Positions 61,561 through 64,000 of a stretch of DNA of 64,000 nt are shown here, piece after piece. Source of the stretch: Welwitschia mirabilis. Lineage: Eukaryota; Gnetophyta; Gnetopsida; Welwitschiales. The DNA lies in the NCBI GenBank assembly GCA_051453625.1, contig JBOZIK010000001.1, positions 184,008,534 through 184,072,533 of the forward strand, given 5' to 3'. Numbering within the stretch: the stretch's first letter is position 1; the number at the start of each line of letters is the position of its first letter. Both the position numbers and the translations under genes were made by a program. Below the pieces are notes generated by a model, which did not search any database, had not been told where the DNA came from, and saw nothing but the letters and a program-made list of their open reading frames with translations.

Positions 61561-62136
61561 CTTGATGAAAATCCATGTCTTAAGTTGAATGTTAGTAAGG
61601 TTTTTAGTTTCACTAAACATTTTAAGAAGCCTTCAAATATTTCTTGAATTTATTCTTTGAGTAGTGCCTTGAATGAATTATATAATGAGAATCATGATTT
61701 ACATTGATTCAATAACAGATTAATTTTTAATGAAATTTATCACTTTTTTAATCTCTTATTTAGCTTGTGGACATTATTTTATTAAAGTATTATCCTTTTA
61801 CCTCTAATTGATTTTACTCAAACATTATTGTATACCTTTCATGTTCTATCAATTGGTTTCTATTTGGTTTGATCCTTATATTTTTGAAAAAGTACAATAA
61901 CATAGGACCATCGCCTAAGAAAAATAAAATTGTTACTCCTTTTTCTTTTAAATAAAGTATTGGATAGGATTTAGTATCTAAATAATACTTATTTTCCTAA
62001 TGCTTTAAACTTGCTTTGGTATTTTCTTCTTATTTTATATTGATGTGTTTCTATTCTTGTCTCTTACTTTTATGTGCCAACCCTTTAACCTGGTCAGTTA
62101 GTTCTATTGTATAATACTTGAGTACATCTTATGCAT

Positions 62137-62370
62137 AACAAGTTGACCTCTAAATGGTTAATTCCTTACCTTGTAAATAAAGTTCATTTTAATGGCTCTA
62201 TTGAGATTACTAATCTGCAAGCCAGAGATATTAAAAACGTTAATGGATAAAGGCTTAAAATTTATACATCATTTGATGATTGTATTTATGCCTTAAACCT
62301 AGTAAAGGTAATTAAATTAGAAGATATAATTAAAGAAAAAGAGGAGGATCTTCCATTTGACATCTTATAA
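62137..62370 (+). pseudogene. Integrase C-terminal tail of E3
   Basis: The plus strand reads 'KLTSKWLIPYLVNKVHFNGS', then 'IEITNLQARDIKNVNG', one stop in place of Gln, and 'RLKIY', and continues open to a stop near 62370. It corresponds closely to the plant gypsy pattern 'KL.SRW.GPY.V..V...G.VE......K.NGQRLK.Y' that follows the integrase core. Only one stop disrupts it. Confidence 0.8.
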
Positions 62371-62729
62371 ATCTTCTCTTAGCTCCATTTCTTGGTTTAA
62401 GTTATGATGGTACTTGATCATCTTTAACTTGATTCATGTTCAAATTTTATATGTCTATCATGATTAAGTAATATCTTACTTTGGGCATTATAGTGAAAAA
62501 GATTGGATTCCACCAATCTTCAGATATTATTATAGCTAACTAATCTCCTTGATTAATTTGTTTTAGAATCAATTATGTTAATCAGATGCTTATTGGTACT
62601 CATGTGTTTTGTTATTTCACTTCAATGATTAATCAATGGTTTGAAGATGGAATTTCAAGTCTATAAAAGAAAAGAAAATAATAAAAGAGAGAACAAAATA
62701 AAAAGTTATTCCTTCTTAAAAAATATAGC

Positions 62730-62924
62730 ATGATGTCCTACCGCAAATGCAGTAGGGAAAATTTTTCCCAAGAGAAGCCTTTAGTAGTGCAATATGATAG
62801 CGGTGGAAACTTCACTAGAAGGTTAGTTAATCATGATCTAGCTTTGCTTGTGAATCCTCACTTTCGTAGCAATGGTTGCACTCCCCTTGTTCTAAAGAAC
62901 AGTGTTTCTCAACATCCCACTTGA
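62730..62924 (+). pseudogene. 3' block of the E1/E3 family, function unknown
   Basis: A 64-codon open frame containing 'QEKPLVVQYDSGGNFTRRLV' and 'FRSNGCTPLV'. The same block, diverged and inverted, lies in E1 at about 840-690, with the shared DNA 'catgatgtc' and 'ggttgcactcccc'. It sits after the integrase tail, where 3' untranslated sequence or a 3' accessory frame would lie. I do not recognise it. Confidence 0.4.
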
Positions 62925-62930
62925 TTCCCA

Positions 62931-64000
62931 TTATTTTAAGATAAAATCCTTTAGGACTTTTCAGTATATTAATCACTGGATCATGTTATAGCAAGGTACT
63001 ATGATTGCTAAAAGCTGAAGACAGATTGAATTATAGTCAAAACAACAATTGATACTTCTTAAATAATAAGTGGATATTGGTCCTTTTACTACCTTATTAG
63101 ATGATAAACTATGATATTTTTGCAATGAATCATGCATCTCTAGATCAAGTAGTATTATGATTTTCTCCAAGGAATATAGCTAGGTTAAAATTTATGGAAA
63201 ACTAGTTAATCTTCTCCTTGTTTCATGTTGTTAATTTTTAGTTTTCTATTTTCTGGAATATAAATCAGCTGTTTTAAAGTCATTCACTTACTTTTCATAA
63301 AAAAATGGTAAGAACTTTATCATTTTCTAGTCTTCTTATTATAAATTCTTAAGTCTTAATGCATAATGGATCCTTGACCCTCAGTTTTATTTTCATTTTC
63401 CATTTTATGAATGTGTTTTTTTGTTTTTGCTTTTCTTTCTTATTTTACATCCCTTGTTACTTTTAGCTCATTCTTTTTTATTATCACAAGTACATTTGTT
63501 TAAAAATTCAAGATGAATTTATCTACTTCATCGAAGTGGAATGTCTTGAATCCTTAAAATATTGGCTTTAATTAAAAGGAATTTATCTAATAAAAATATG
63601 TTTTTCATATATCTCAAATAATAATTTATTACATATATTTTTTATGATGTTAAAGTAAAATATCTTTTTAATATGCACTCTGTGTTTAACAATATAAAAT
63701 TTTTTATGTTTGAGTATTATATTTTATCCTTTTTCCAATTTGACTCACTTCTATCCTTTTTCACTTTCTTTATCAAGAACTAAAGAATGCTTAATTGAGG
63801 GCTATGTTGCAAGCCAAATTGGCCATATTTAACATCATGTTATTTTTACAAGTTTAATGCTCAAATTGATCACTTTAGATGTCAAAGGTCAAAGACAAAG
63901 AATTAATAATTATTTAAATTAAAGTGGAGTAATTATGAAGCATTTGAAAAAGACATGTAAACGAAAATGTTCTACTAGGAAGATGTTATGCAAATAAGAT
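62931..64000. other. Unassigned right edge
   Basis: AT-rich, with no recognised gene or repeat pair. It may contain the 3' end of E3. Confidence 0.35.

Larger units (their letters stand above)
59640..62930 (+). mobile_element. E3: plus-strand copy of the RT-less gypsy-type family
   Basis: Order on the plus strand: gag part (59747-60116) with a zinc knuckle, Gag C-terminal coil near 60380-60460, a long acidic linker (60640-61130), the second linker (61142-61560), the integrase C-terminal tail (62137-62370) and a 3' block (62730-62924). It aligns in inverted orientation with E1 (3' half) and E2 (gag and acidic linker). As in E1, only about 580 bp lie between linker and integrase tail, with no reverse transcriptase, RNase H or integrase core. 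No LTRs were located, so the ends are approximate. Confidence 0.7.

Overview
The window is nuclear DNA of a seed plant: very AT-rich (roughly a quarter to 30% G+C by eye), filled with old transposable elements, and carrying one intact protein-coding gene. CG is close to absent and CAG/CTG are scarce outside that gene. Most stop codons in the dead element frames sit where CAA, CAG, CGA or TGG would be expected. This fits long-term methylation and deamination, as in large plant genomes; Welwitschia-like gymnosperms are one known case of such low G+C. The species cannot be fixed from the sequence alone.

The one host gene (46434-50228, plus strand, three exons) encodes a leucine-rich-repeat receptor kinase of subfamily XI. 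It is closest in motifs to the RGF/GLV peptide receptors (RGI/RGFR): signal peptide, about 24-25 LRRs with the RxGG and RxR ligand motifs, one membrane span and a complete RD kinase. It lies in a G+C- and CG-rich island that starts near 45590. A 10-N gap in exon 3 looks like an unmerged 5-bp contig overlap, not missing sequence.

Layout. 0.6-12.7 kb holds two minus-strand Ty3/gypsy-type elements (E1 and E2), apparently nested, with E1 carrying a 2.4-kb internal tandem duplication. 12.7-15.0 kb is a dispersed repeat that recurs at 29.3-31.6 kb. 18856-24730 is a complete CACTA DNA transposon with TIRs, a TAT target duplication, subterminal repeats and a captured SF1-helicase fragment; a paralogous empty site lies at 25.77 kb. 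35.4-39.7 kb is a decayed plant L1-type LINE. 41.1-45.2 kb holds remnants of a plant transposon-protein domain, a SINE-like piece and a second LINE endonuclease on the minus strand. After the receptor gene, 50.8-58.0 kb is a tandem array of about 1.3-kb units that themselves carry a decayed coiled-coil reading frame. 58.2-59.5 kb is a T-rich tandem repeat of about 145 bp. 59.6-62.9 kb is a third gypsy-type element (E3, plus strand).

The most unusual signal is the E1/E3 family. Independent copies keep gag, (in E1) retropepsin, a long linker and the C-terminal integrase tail, yet both lack reverse transcriptase, RNase H and the integrase core at the same place. This suggests a non-autonomous gag-protease lineage that moved using enzymes from another element. 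All assignments come from reading the sequence; no database search was possible.
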